From Pseudoxanthomonas suwonensis (GTDB taxonomy: Bacteria; Pseudomonadota; Gammaproteobacteria; Xanthomonadales; Xanthomonadaceae): DNA of 52,251 nt. The stretch spans positions 1 to 52,251 of the forward strand of contig QFNC01000019.1 in the NCBI GenBank assembly GCA_003240695.1. The letters run 5' to 3'. Position numbers and translations under genes: made by a program. Below are positions 1-8,217 of this stretch, in pieces (the stretch's first letter is position 1; every line of letters starts with the position of its first letter). Under the pieces are notes generated by a model. The model worked only from the letters and a program-made list of their open reading frames with translations. It made no database searches and had not been told where the DNA came from.

Positions 1-111
1 CGGCGCAGCCGGCGATGCGATGGACGATGGACAATCGGCGGATGGATGGCATGCGCCACCTCGAACCGGGCGGGCACGCAGTATCGCATGCACGCCGGCA
101 CGGCTTCGCGC

Positions 112-562
112 TTACTGGCTGCAGGCCGCGCCCTGCACGTCCACCACGGCCGCATAAGCGGGCACCTGAGCCAGCTTGTGCTGGCCGGCCTGCTGCCTGG
201 CATCTTCCAGGTAGATGCGCGAGCGTCCTTGCGCGTCCAGCCTGGGCGGCTGCGCACTGACCGGTTTGCGCCACACCGACACCACCGCCACTTGGCTGCT
301 GCAGCCGGCATTGGGAATGCGGATGCGGTCATTCAATATCCAGCCTTGCTGCAGCGACGGGCTGGCACTCTTGGCAGCGGCCACGAAGCGTGCGCGCGGC
401 TGGCAGTTTGGGGCGCTGCGCAGGGCCTTCAGGCGATAGGGCGCGCCTGCGTCCCCGCTGAAGCTGCCTTCCAGGCGCGCGCAGGCCTCGGGGATGATGC
501 GCACGGCATGGGTCCAGGGGGGCCAGCAGCAGGCCGATGGCCACGACCAGACGATGCGGCAT
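112..562 (-). pseudogene. Small secreted Cys-containing protein, frameshifted in a C6 tract
   Basis: The reading frame starts at ATG 562, seven bases after a strong ribosome binding site (AAGGAGA), with a signal-peptide-like start (MPHRLVVAIGLLLA). That frame then runs into unrelated sequence. The next frame continues plausibly (HAVRIIPEACARLEG to VDVQGAACSQ) to the stop at 112. The two frames join if the C6 run on the minus strand (plus 517-522) is read as C5, giving about 149 residues with a predicted periplasmic or extracellular mature part and four cysteines (EAC, PNC, AGC, AAC), enough for two disulfides. I do not recognise a family. Either this is a true frameshift (phase variation or decay) or a sequencing error. 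Bases 1-111 hold nothing I can support. Confidence 0.55.
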
Positions 563-714
563 GCGGAATCTCCTTCGACATTGAAACGTGCAAGCGCCGA
601 GGCTGGCACGGGCCGACTGAACGCATCCCGCATCGCAGCATCACTGCATCGCCGAGCTGTGCGATAGTCGGGCAGAGTTTCATCAGGCATTCATCCTCAT
701 CCCCCGGAGGTCGC

Positions 715-3201
715 ATGTTGCAACAGTACGGTCTGCTCCTGGCGCTGGGATGCGCCGTCATCGCCATCGTGTACGGCCTGTGGGCTGCCGCATGGATCAA
801 CCGCCAGCCCGCCGGCAACGAGCGCATGCAGCAGATCGCCGGCGCGATCCAGGAAGGCGCGCGTGCCTATCTCAATCGCCAGTACATGACCATCGGCATC
901 GCGGGGGGCATCCTGTTCGTGCTGGTGGGCGTGTTCCTGTCCTGGTACACCGCGGTCGGTTTCCTGATCGGCGCGGTGCTGTCCGGGGCCGCAGGCTACA
1001 TCGGCATGAACGTGTCGGTACGGGCCAACGTGCGCACTGCAGAAGCCGCGCGCCAGGGCATGGGGCCGGCGATGAACGTGGCATTCAAGGGCGGCGCGAT
1101 CACCGGCATGCTGGTGGTGGGGCTGGGCCTGCTGGGCGTGGCCGGGTACTACTTCGTGCTGCAGAAGATGGGCCTGTCGCAGGCGGACAACCTGCACGCA
1201 CTGGTCGGTTTGGCATTCGGTTCGTCGCTGATCTCGATCTTCGCTCGCCTGGGCGGCGGAATCTTCACCAAGGGTGCCGACGTGGGCGCGGACCTGGTGG
1301 GCAAGGTGGAAGCCGGCATTCCCGAGGACGACCCGCGCAATCCGGCGGTGATCGCCGACAACGTGGGCGACAACGTGGGCGACTGCGCCGGCATGGCCGC
1401 GGATCTGTTCGAGACATACGCGGTGACCGTGATCGCCACCATGCTGCTGGGCGGGCTGATGGCCGCCGAGGCCGGCAGCAATGCGGTGCTGTATCCGCTG
1501 GTGCTGGGCGGGGTGTCGATCATCGCCTCGATCATCGGCGCGTTCTTCGTCAAGGTGTCCGGCAGCAGTCCCAACATCATGGGCGCGCTGTACCGCGGCG
1601 TGATCGTGTCGGGCGTGCTGGCCGCGATCGCCTTCTTCCCCATCACCACGCAGCTGATGGCCGACAACAGCCACGGTGCCATGAACATCTTCTGGTGCGC
1701 ACTGATCGGCCTGGCACTGACCGGCGTGATCGTGTGGATCACCGAGTACTACACCGGCACGCAGTACAAGCCGGTGCGGCACGTGGCACAGGCGTCCACC
1801 ACCGGCCACGGCACCAACATCATCGCCGGCCTGGGCATTTCGATGAAATCCACCGCGCTGCCGGTGATCGCGGTGTGTCTGGCGATCTGGGGTGCGTACG
1901 CGCTGGGCGGGCTGTACGGGATCGCCATCGCCGCCACCGCCATGCTGTCGATGGCCGGCATGATCGTGGCCCTGGACGCGTACGGCCCGATCACCGACAA
2001 CGCCGGTGGCATCGCCGAGATGAGCGAATTGCCCCCGGAGGTGCGCAACGTCACCGATCCGCTGGATGCGGTGGGCAACACCACCAAGGCGGTGACCAAG
2101 GGCTATGCCATCGGTTCGGCTGCACTGGCCGCGCTGGTGCTGTTCGCCGACTACACCCACAACCTGCAGGCGGCCAATCCCGGCGTGCGCTTCGCCTTCG
2201 ACCTGTCCGACCACCGGGTGATCATCGGTCTTCTGATCGGCGGCCTGATTCCCTACCTGTTCGGCGCCATGGCCATGGAAGCGGTGGGCCGCGCAGCCGG
2301 CAGCGTGGTGGAGGAGGTGCGCCGACAGTTCCGCGAGATTCCGGGCATCATGGCCGGCACGGGCAAGCCCCAGTACGACCGCGCGGTGGACATGCTCACC
2401 CGCAGCGCCATCAAGGAAATGATCGTGCCGTCGCTGCTGCCGGTGGCGGTGCCGATCATCGTCGGCCTGCTGCTGGGTGCCGAAGCGCTGGGTGGCCTGC
2501 TGATCGGCACCATCGTCACCGGCATCTTCGTGGCAATCTCGATGACCACCGGCGGCGGCGCGTGGGACAACGCCAAGAAGTACATCGAGGATGGCAACTT
2601 CGGCGGCAAGGGTTCCGAGGCGCACAAGGCCGCGGTGACCGGCGACACCGTCGGCGATCCCTACAAGGACACTGCCGGCCCCGCGATCAACCCGCTGATC
2701 AAGATCATCAACATCGTGGCCCTGCTGATCGTGCCGCTGCTGCCGGTGTCGATGGCGTCGGACAGCACTGCTACGCGTGGTGCGCATGCCGCTGCCATCA
2801 CGATCGCTGCCGATGTCGCCCCGGCCGAGGCTGTGGGCGGCCCGCTGATCAGCGCCGAGGACCTGCGCGTATCACCCACGCTGGACACGGTGAATGCCGC
2901 CACGGTGTATTTCGAAGTCGGTTCGGCGCGGCTGCCGGCGGATGTCTCCGGCACGCTGGAAGGCGTACTGACCCTGCTGCAGGCGCGGACCACCAGCAGC
3001 GCACGCATTTCCGGCTATCACGACGCCAGCGGCGATGCCGCCAGCAATGCCGAGCTGGCCAAGCAGCGCGCCGAAGCGGTGCGCGATCTGCTGGTCGCCC
3101 GCGGCGTGGATGCCAGCCGCATCGAACTGGACAAGCCGGTGCTGACCACCGGCGGCAGCGACCCGGCCGAGGCACGCCGGGTCGAGGTGCACGTGGACTG
3201 A
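715..3201 (+). CDS. hppA: K+-independent membrane H+-translocating pyrophosphatase with OmpA-like C-terminal domain
   Basis: Integral inner-membrane pump coupling PPi hydrolysis to proton export; 828 aa. GGAGG sits four bases before ATG 715, so longer upstream frames are rejected. Multiple TM helices and the catalytic DVGADLVGKVE segment (about residues 189-199) followed by the DNVGDNVGDCAGM motif identify the M-PPase family. GNTTKA, with Lys near residue 458, is the signature of the K+-independent subclass, which pumps H+. The usual pump ends near residue 685 (IVALLIVPLLPVS). A further 140 residues follow, ending in an OmpA-like domain (about 722-828: VYFEVGSARLP, GYHDASGDAASN, KQRAEAVRDLL). 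M-PPases have a periplasmic C-terminus, so the extra domain could touch peptidoglycan (inference). It stands alone, convergent with the effector gene that follows. Confidence 0.95.
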   Translation: MLQQYGLLLALGCAVIAIVYGLWAAAWINRQPAGNERMQQIAGAIQEGARAYLNRQYMTIGIAGGILFVLVGVFLSWYTAVGFLIGAVLSGAAGYIGMNVSVRANVRTAEAARQGMGPAMNVAFKGGAITGMLVVGLGLLGVAGYYFVLQKMGLSQADNLHALVGLAFGSSLISIFARLGGGIFTKGADVGADLVGKVEAGIPEDDPRNPAVIADNVGDNVGDCAGMAADLFETYAVTVIATMLLGGLMAAEAGSNAVLYPLVLGGVSIIASIIGAFFVKVSGSSPNIMGALYRGVIVSGVLAAIAFFPITTQLMADNSHGAMNIFWCALIGLALTGVIVWITEYYTGTQYKPVRHVAQASTTGHGTNIIAGLGISMKSTALPVIAVCLAIWGAYALGGLYGIAIAATAMLSMAGMIVALDAYGPITDNAGGIAEMSELPPEVRNVTDPLDAVGNTTKAVTKGYAIGSAALAALVLFADYTHNLQAANPGVRFAFDLSDHRVIIGLLIGGLIPYLFGAMAMEAVGRAAGSVVEEVRRQFREIPGIMAGTGKPQYDRAVDMLTRSAIKEMIVPSLLPVAVPIIVGLLLGAEALGGLLIGTIVTGIFVAISMTTGGGAWDNAKKYIEDGNFGGKGSEAHKAAVTGDTVGDPYKDTAGPAINPLIKIINIVALLIVPLLPVSMASDSTATRGAHAAAITIAADVAPAEAVGGPLISAEDLRVSPTLDTVNAATVYFEVGSARLPADVSGTLEGVLTLLQARTTSSARISGYHDASGDAASNAELAKQRAEAVRDLLVARGVDASRIELDKPVLTTGGSDPAEARRVEVHVD

Positions 3202-3264
3202 CGAGGCAGTCGATCCCTCGGTGCTGCGCACTCACTGAGCGTGTGTGCCCAGCCCCTGAACGGA

Positions 3265-4458
3265 TCAGCGGCTTGGACCTTCCGGCTGCGACTGCGGGGC
3301 CAAGTCGCGTTCCGCCTGCCGTGCGATCTCCTGGGCCTTCTGCTGCTGCAGGCCATCGAAGGCCTGTTGCGATGCGGCTTCCAGTGAGCCGCTGTGCGCC
3401 TGTTCCATCGGCAGGCCGAAACGGAACGAGGTGGAGTTCTGCGCCGCACGCTGGATGAGGGTGATGTGGCTGCCATCGCTGGCGATGGTGGCGGCATCGA
3501 TGCGATCGATGCGTTCCTGCAGCGGTGACCCATTGCGTGATTCACGCACATTCAAGTTACCGGCCACCAGATTCGCGGCGACCAGCTGCTGCCGTTCCTG
3601 CGAATACCCTGCAGCGGCAATCTGCGGCGACGCGGCGAATGCTCGCAGCGTCTGCGCGTACATGTCGTGCGCGGGATGGGCGGGGTCGGAGAGCAGTAGG
3701 GTGACTGCTGGCTGTATCGGCGCCGAGGGCTCCACGGCCGGCGCATCGGGTTGCGGATGAAACCGGGGAATCCGCTCGAAATCGCGCAGGTACAAATCAC
3801 GATGGGTCAACTGGCCGTCGCCGTTCCGGTCGGTCAGCGCGCCGTCCTTGCCGGGTGCCGGATCGCTGCGGCGGAACGGCGTGTCGGCGACCTTGTCCGA
3901 GATGGCTGCCACGGCCTGCGCATCATCCAGACGTCCGGCCTTCCAGTCCTTGTACAACTGCCCAAGCTCGATGCCGTTGAGATAGCCGATCGAATTGAAT
4001 GGCAGCTGCTTGTCGAACGGGGGCACAGCTTCCAGTTCCCTGAAGATGCGGAATGCGCCGAAAATGGCCTGTCCTTCCAGTTCGCTGCGGTACTGCACGT
4101 ACTGCTGCGGCGTGTGGCCGGTGAACGGGACCGTGGTGGCATTGAAACGGTGATGGCCGATTTCGTGTGCCAAGGTGCCGAAGACGTGCCATTGTGGATT
4201 CTCGAGTGCGTCGGGAGCGCTCATGCGCGGCCATGCCTCAGCATCAACAATAATGGACGGACGCGGCTCGGATCGGTAAAAGGGCAGCCCGACCTTTCGG
4301 ACTTCTTCGAATTTTCCCCCGTCGCTGAAGAATTCGTGGAAATCGACCGTTGCGCTTGGCGAAGCGGAGATCCATTTTTTCATGGCATCGGGAAGGAGGT
4401 GAAATTCGCCATGATTTTTCAGACCATTCCGCGCATGGGCGACAGCTGGCTCATTCAT
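3265..4458 (-). CDS. Predicted T4SS antibacterial effector: HEIGH metallopeptidase + EF-hand + XVIPCD-like tail
   Basis: 397 aa with no signal peptide. A zinc-peptidase motif AHEIGHH lies at residues 97-103, with a possible third ligand Glu in SELEGQ (125-130). An EF-hand-type loop, DRNGDGQLTHRD, lies at 210-221. The C-terminal third (about 257-380: DPAHPAHDMYAQ, then ERIDRID, then QQAFDGLQQQ) follows the layout of XVIPCD, the Xanthomonas VirD4-interacting domain that sends toxins into the X-T4SS killing apparatus. The start ATG overlaps the stop of the upstream lipoprotein gene (4-bp ATGA), giving an immunity-then-effector operon. Target is unknown, perhaps periplasmic cell-wall protein or peptide. 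Toxin domain by motif only; XVIPCD assignment moderate. Confidence 0.7.
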   Translation of the reverse strand: MNEPAVAHARNGLKNHGEFHLLPDAMKKWISASPSATVDFHEFFSDGGKFEEVRKVGLPFYRSEPRPSIIVDAEAWPRMSAPDALENPQWHVFGTLAHEIGHHRFNATTVPFTGHTPQQYVQYRSELEGQAIFGAFRIFRELEAVPPFDKQLPFNSIGYLNGIELGQLYKDWKAGRLDDAQAVAAISDKVADTPFRRSDPAPGKDGALTDRNGDGQLTHRDLYLRDFERIPRFHPQPDAPAVEPSAPIQPAVTLLLSDPAHPAHDMYAQTLRAFAASPQIAAAGYSQERQQLVAANLVAGNLNVRESRNGSPLQERIDRIDAATIASDGSHITLIQRAAQNSTSFRFGLPMEQAHSGSLEAASQQAFDGLQQQKAQEIARQAERDLAPQSQPEGPSR

Positions 4459-4991
4459 TTCTCATACTCTCCGAATATGTTGATCGAAACAATGCAATCA
4501 GGCGCGCTTGGCGCAGTCGTTAGATGAATAGATATTCCATTTCCAGTGGCGTAATAGGTATAACCCACAAAATTCCCGTGCATGTCCTCACCCGATGTTG
4601 ACCTGGCCAAATTTGGCAACGTTTTCGCGTTTTCGACACGGTAACACGGCTGCAGGGCAAGGCCAATAGAGATGTGGGGCATCTTCTTGCGGATGTTGAT
4701 GTTCTCGACCAGATAACCGTCGCTTGTCATAAAGTCATGTTCTGAAATGCGGTAGACCGAAGATATGTCCGTCATTCCGGCCAAGCCGCTAAGGTTGTCA
4801 TGCAACTTCGCAAAGCCTTCATCACCCTCCAGCGGCCACTGCAGGATGTTCTCGATGGTCAGCGTGGTCGCCGCAGGCTGAACGGCAGCGCCGGCGGGTG
4901 GTGACGCTGGCCGGGCAGCGGTATCGGCACATCCGCAGGCGGCCAACATCAGGCCTGCGATGAGCGCTGCGGCAATGGATGACTGTTGCAC
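4455..4991 (-). CDS. Lipoprotein, probable immunity protein for the adjacent metallopeptidase effector
   Basis: About 178 aa beginning at GTG 4991 (GGAG six bases upstream). A TTG two codons earlier is possible but has no room for a ribosome binding site. The N-terminus is a lipoprotein signal (LIAGLMLAAC), predicted to anchor it in the periplasm. The mature part (LTIENILQWPLEG onward to SAPDCIVSINIFGEYEK) has no family I recognise. It sits directly upstream of and overlapping the HEIGH effector, the usual arrangement for X-T4SS effector/immunity pairs, whose immunity proteins are often periplasmic lipoproteins. Function is inferred from position. Confidence 0.7.
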   Translation of the reverse strand: MQQSSIAAALIAGLMLAACGCADTAARPASPPAGAAVQPAATTLTIENILQWPLEGDEGFAKLHDNLSGLAGMTDISSVYRISEHDFMTSDGYLVENINIRKKMPHISIGLALQPCYRVENAKTLPNLARSTSGEDMHGNFVGYTYYATGNGISIHLTTAPSAPDCIVSINIFGEYEK

Positions 4992-5061
4992 GTCCAACTC
5001 CGGGATGGCTCCAGGCCCAGCGTAGCAGACGTGGCGGCAACGATGCCGACTTCATCGCACC

Positions 5062-5523
5062 ATCTGGCGCTCCATCGCAAACGCACCGTTTTCCGCTCCA
5101 AACGCCCTGCGCTCCGCCGAATCTGCGCCGCGTCCGGCGCTGCAGGTGCGGCGTTCCGACCCATCGGTACCGCGATCCACGCTTCGAGTGCGGCTTCTGG
5201 CCGAAACAGCGCGGCGTTCCACCGAACGCAGGCCGTGCTCCGCATCGGAAGCACGGTGTTCCGCCGGAAAAGTGCGGCATACCACCGAATCCGTTCGGCG
5301 CTTGACACTCGCAGCGCGACGCTTCGCCGAAAACGGGCGGCGTTCCGCACGCAGCGTGCGGCGCTTCGACGAAAAAGTGCGGCAGGCCGCTGGAAAAGTG
5401 CCGCACTTCGCGCTCCAGGCACGGCGCTTCGCTGAAAAAGTGCGGCGTTTCGCCGAAAAAGGGCCTCGTTCCGCACTACAAGCGCCATGTTCCGCCGAAA
5501 TAGCGTGACAGACCGCACAAAAA
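5062..5523. repeat. Degenerate 21-bp tandem repeat, 22 units in unbroken phase
   Basis: Units begin at 5062, 5083, 5104 and so on through 5503 with consensus near GTGCGGCGTTCCGCCGAAAA plus one base. Clear examples lie at 5356, 5419 and 5440. Units diverge by substitution, yet the 21-base phase is never broken over 462 bp. One further copy at 5537-5557 is out of phase. Because 21 is a multiple of three, every reading frame gives a seven-residue repeat (for example VRRFAEK on the plus strand, FSAKRRT on the minus). No ribosome binding site or convincing gene start was found. The tract fills the space between the lipoprotein gene and the TM-helix gene at 5666. Confidence 0.85.
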
Positions 5524-5665
5524 ACGCCGCGACAGGCATGGCGCTTCGCTGAAAAGGTGCTGCGCCTGGTGCGCAACCCTGCGGACTCCGCGCCGCGCGA
5601 CCTGACACGGCGTTCACGCTGCCTCCTGCAACCTGAACCGAATCCGATGCAACTGGGGAACGACC

Positions 5666-7351
5666 GTGCAAATGACGCCTTACGACGTGCCACCACCGGC
5701 ACCGATGCCGATGACCTGGCAGGACTCCCTGCGCTACTCCCTGGGCGACTACCTGCCGAATCTGCTCGGCGCACTGGCCATCCTGCTGGTGGGTTGGCTG
5801 GTGGCCTTGGCCTTGGCCGCCGCGGTGCGCAAGGGTCTGGCCGCGCTGCGCACCAACGAACGGCTGAACACGCAGACACAGTCGCAGTTCAATTTCGAAC
5901 GCACGGCCGGGCGGGTGGCGTTCTGGGCGGTGATGATCCTCAGCGTGATCGGCATGTTCAGCGTGTTGAACGTGGATGGCGTGTCCGGCCCGCTGTCCAC
6001 GCTCGCCAATACCGTGATGCTGTATCTGCCGCGGCTGCTGCTGGCCGGATTGCTGGCCGGCCTCGCCTGGGTGGTGGCCACGGTGGTGCGCGGCCTGGTG
6101 AATCGCGGCCTGGCCGCCACGCGCCTGGATGATCGCCTGTCCGAATCGGCGGAAATGCAGCCGCTGTCGGCCACCATGGGCAACGTGGCCTACTGGTTGG
6201 TGCTGCTGCTGTTCCTGCCGGCCATCGTCAGCGTGCTGCAGATCGACGGCCTGATGGGGCCGCTGTCGGACATGACCTCCAGCCTGGTCGGCATGCTGCC
6301 GAATCTGCTGGCGGCAGCCATCATCGGCGTGGTGGGCTGGATCATCGCCAAGGTCGTGCGCGGGCTGGTGACCAATCTGCTGGCCGCCACCGGCGTGGAC
6401 CGTTTCAGCACACAGAACGACGCCACCCGCGACCTGCGCCTGTCGCAGCTGGGCGGCACGCTGGCCTTCATCCTGGTGATCGTGCCGACACTGATCGCCG
6501 CGCTGGACGCCCTGCGCATCGAGGCGATTTCGGTGCCACTCAGCAACATGCTGAACCTGATGCTGATGTCGATTCCGAACGTGCTGGCCGCAGCCGCGAT
6601 CCTGCTGCTGGCCTGGTTCATCGGCCGGTTCGCGGCAGGACTGGTCACGCGGCTGCTGGCCAACCTGGGCTTCGATCGGGTGCCCGAGCGCGTCGGCCTG
6701 GGCCACGCCTTCGCGCCCAAGGCCCATCTGGACGATGGTGTGGATGCGGTGCCGCCTGCCACGCGGGCTGCGGTCGATGCACCGGACCTCAGCGCGACCG
6801 CCGTGCCCGTGCAACCAACGCTCGCCGGCAGTCCCTCGAAGTTCTCGCTCTCGGATCTGGCCGGCAAGGTGGCGCTGTTCTTCATCATGCTGTTCGCCAC
6901 CGTGGAAGCCGCCGGCATGCTGGGCTTCGTCGGCATTCACGAATTGCTGCAAACCTTCATCGCCTTCGGTGGCGACGTGCTGCTGGGCCTGGTGATCTTC
7001 GTGATCGGCTACTGGCTGGCCAATCTGGCCGCCACCGCCATCCAGCGCGCCAATGCCGACAATGCCATGGGCCTGTCGCGCATCGCCCGCGTTGCGATCC
7101 TGGGCCTGGTGGTGGCGATGGGCCTGCGCGCGATGGGCGTGGCGGACGACATCGTCAACCTCGCCTTTGGTCTCGTGCTGGGTGCGGTGGCCGTGGCCGC
7201 GGCCCTGGCCTTCGGCCTGGGTGGGCGCGATGCTGCAAGTCGTGTGGCCAACCGCTGGGCACAGCAGTATCTGGATGACGACCGCTCAGCCGCACGCCGG
7301 AACGAACCGACCACGCCAACCTATCGCGCTCCGGACGATTCAACTTTGTGA
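5666..7351 (+). CDS. Conserved-TM-helix (CmpX/MscS-related) membrane protein
   Basis: 561 aa from GTG 5666 (GGGGAA five bases upstream; ATG 5672 is the alternative). Internally repetitive: at least four copies of a TM pair of the form LPNLLGALAILLVGW, LPRLLLAGLLAGL, LPNLLAAAIIGVVGW, IPNVLAAAAILLLAW, each followed by an amphipathic segment and a linker ending in L-G-DR. This is the conserved TM helix repeat found in MscS-superfamily proteins such as Pseudomonas CmpX. A flexible Ala/Pro/Thr segment (about 350-390) precedes the last TM block. It probably acts in the inner membrane in osmotic or envelope stress, but substrate and gating are unknown. A strong terminator follows the stop. Confidence 0.8.
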   Translation: MQMTPYDVPPPAPMPMTWQDSLRYSLGDYLPNLLGALAILLVGWLVALALAAAVRKGLAALRTNERLNTQTQSQFNFERTAGRVAFWAVMILSVIGMFSVLNVDGVSGPLSTLANTVMLYLPRLLLAGLLAGLAWVVATVVRGLVNRGLAATRLDDRLSESAEMQPLSATMGNVAYWLVLLLFLPAIVSVLQIDGLMGPLSDMTSSLVGMLPNLLAAAIIGVVGWIIAKVVRGLVTNLLAATGVDRFSTQNDATRDLRLSQLGGTLAFILVIVPTLIAALDALRIEAISVPLSNMLNLMLMSIPNVLAAAAILLLAWFIGRFAAGLVTRLLANLGFDRVPERVGLGHAFAPKAHLDDGVDAVPPATRAAVDAPDLSATAVPVQPTLAGSPSKFSLSDLAGKVALFFIMLFATVEAAGMLGFVGIHELLQTFIAFGGDVLLGLVIFVIGYWLANLAATAIQRANADNAMGLSRIARVAILGLVVAMGLRAMGVADDIVNLAFGLVLGAVAVAAALAFGLGGRDAASRVANRWAQQYLDDDRSAARRNEPTTPTYRAPDDSTL

Positions 7352-7371
7352 GTCGATCTGACGGAACGGAA

Positions 7372-7399
7372 AAGGGCGACCCGCGGGTCGCCCTTTTTT
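7372..7399 (+). terminator. Rho-independent terminator after the TM-helix gene
   Basis: An 11-bp perfect stem AAGGGCGACCC / GGGTCGCCCTT with a 2-base loop is followed by a T run, 20 bp after the stop at 7351. Confidence 0.9.
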
Positions 7400-7422
7400 C
7401 ATGTGGCCGCACTGGCGATCGA

Positions 7423-8103
7423 TCAGGATGCCGTGTCCTCGAACCGGCCCGCCTGCAGGTCGAACCAGGGCGTGCACAGCTGCTGTTGCGTGTCAGCCAT
7501 CGCGAACGATGCGGTCCACAGATCCACCCCGTTGCCGTCGCGGGCCTGCTGGAAGTCGTTGTCGTTGAAGGCGGCCACGCCAAGGCACCACCGCACCCGC
7601 TGCGGCGCGTCGGCCAGGGTCAGATCGAAGGTGAACCGGCCCTGCAGCCGCTCGCCCTGTGGCACGCGTGCCGCCACAGGCGTCGGTGGCGAGATCGGCG
7701 TGGGGTTGGGCAGCGCTAGCGCGAGGTGGGACAGGGTCAGATCCCTGCCCTGCATCCGGAACAGCGGCTGGCCCACTGCGCCCACGGACTGCTGTTTGGT
7801 GAGAATGGCATGCACGTTGCCGCGGTCGAACACCATCATCGGCATCGCACCCTGATTGTCCACGCTGTAGTGCACCTGCAGCCGTTCCTTGCCGGTCAGC
7901 TCGAAACGCACATCCACCTGAAGGCCATCCTGGCGCAGTTGGGTGGTGGTCGGGCTGGAAACAGTCGGTGCGGGAACAGTCATGGCAGTGGCGTGTCGGG
8001 TTGGCGTGGACGGGACTGCAGCACAGGCACCCAGCGGCAGCAGCGCGCAGAATAGCAGCCGAGTCGGCCGGCGGATCAGGGCGTTGTCGAGGATGCGGAT
8101 CAT
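7423..8103 (-). CDS. Lipoprotein of unknown function next to the RTX-M91 toxin genes
   Basis: 226 aa from ATG 8103 (MIRILDNALIRRPTRLLF); a longer frame to 8208 lacks support because the lipoprotein signal begins here. The lipobox LLPLGAC follows a hydrophobic stretch. After a Pro/Thr-rich linker the domain begins at QVDVRFELTGKERLQV and looks beta-rich. A pair of cysteines, RWCLG and QLCTPW, may bond. It lies downstream of and on the same strand as the first RTX-M91 gene, so it could be its immunity protein. A terminator-like hairpin in the 114-bp gap argues for partly separate expression. No family recognised. Confidence 0.6.
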   Translation of the reverse strand: MIRILDNALIRRPTRLLFCALLPLGACAAVPSTPTRHATAMTVPAPTVSSPTTTQLRQDGLQVDVRFELTGKERLQVHYSVDNQGAMPMMVFDRGNVHAILTKQQSVGAVGQPLFRMQGRDLTLSHLALALPNPTPISPPTPVAARVPQGERLQGRFTFDLTLADAPQRVRWCLGVAAFNDNDFQQARDGNGVDLWTASFAMADTQQQLCTPWFDLQAGRFEDTAS

Positions 8104-8135
8104 GGCCACGCTCGGGAATTCAGGTGCTGCGCAAG

Positions 8136-8168
8136 TAAAACGCGCCGGGGATCGCTCCGCCGGCGCGT
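8136..8168 (-). terminator. Terminator-like hairpin after RTX-M91 toxin gene 1
   Basis: On the minus strand ACGCGCCGG and CCGGCGCGT form a 9-bp stem around a roughly 10-base loop, followed by TTT. It lies about 50 bp after the stop of the 8218-9846 gene. Confidence 0.6.
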
Positions 8169-8217
8169 GATGCAGGTCATCGGCAATGACGGTGCAGTGC
8201 CGATGCAAACGGCCTGA

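Noticed and set aside
697..2787. Long His/Gln/Gly-rich open frame opposite hppA (696 codons)
   Set aside because: Antisense shadow of a clear, motif-complete gene; high GC keeps all frames open.
4980..5062. A CCCTAG box upstream of the 4991 lipoprotein operon, and at 36500-36600 upstream of the 36703 operon
   Set aside because: Looked for and not found; these XVIPCD-class operons appear to be under different control.
4949..6952. 667-codon minus-strand frame through the 21-bp repeat and the TM-helix gene
   Set aside because: Mostly shadow of the 5666-7351 gene; composition (Gln/His-rich) is typical of antisense frames. The repeat part alone is reported separately.
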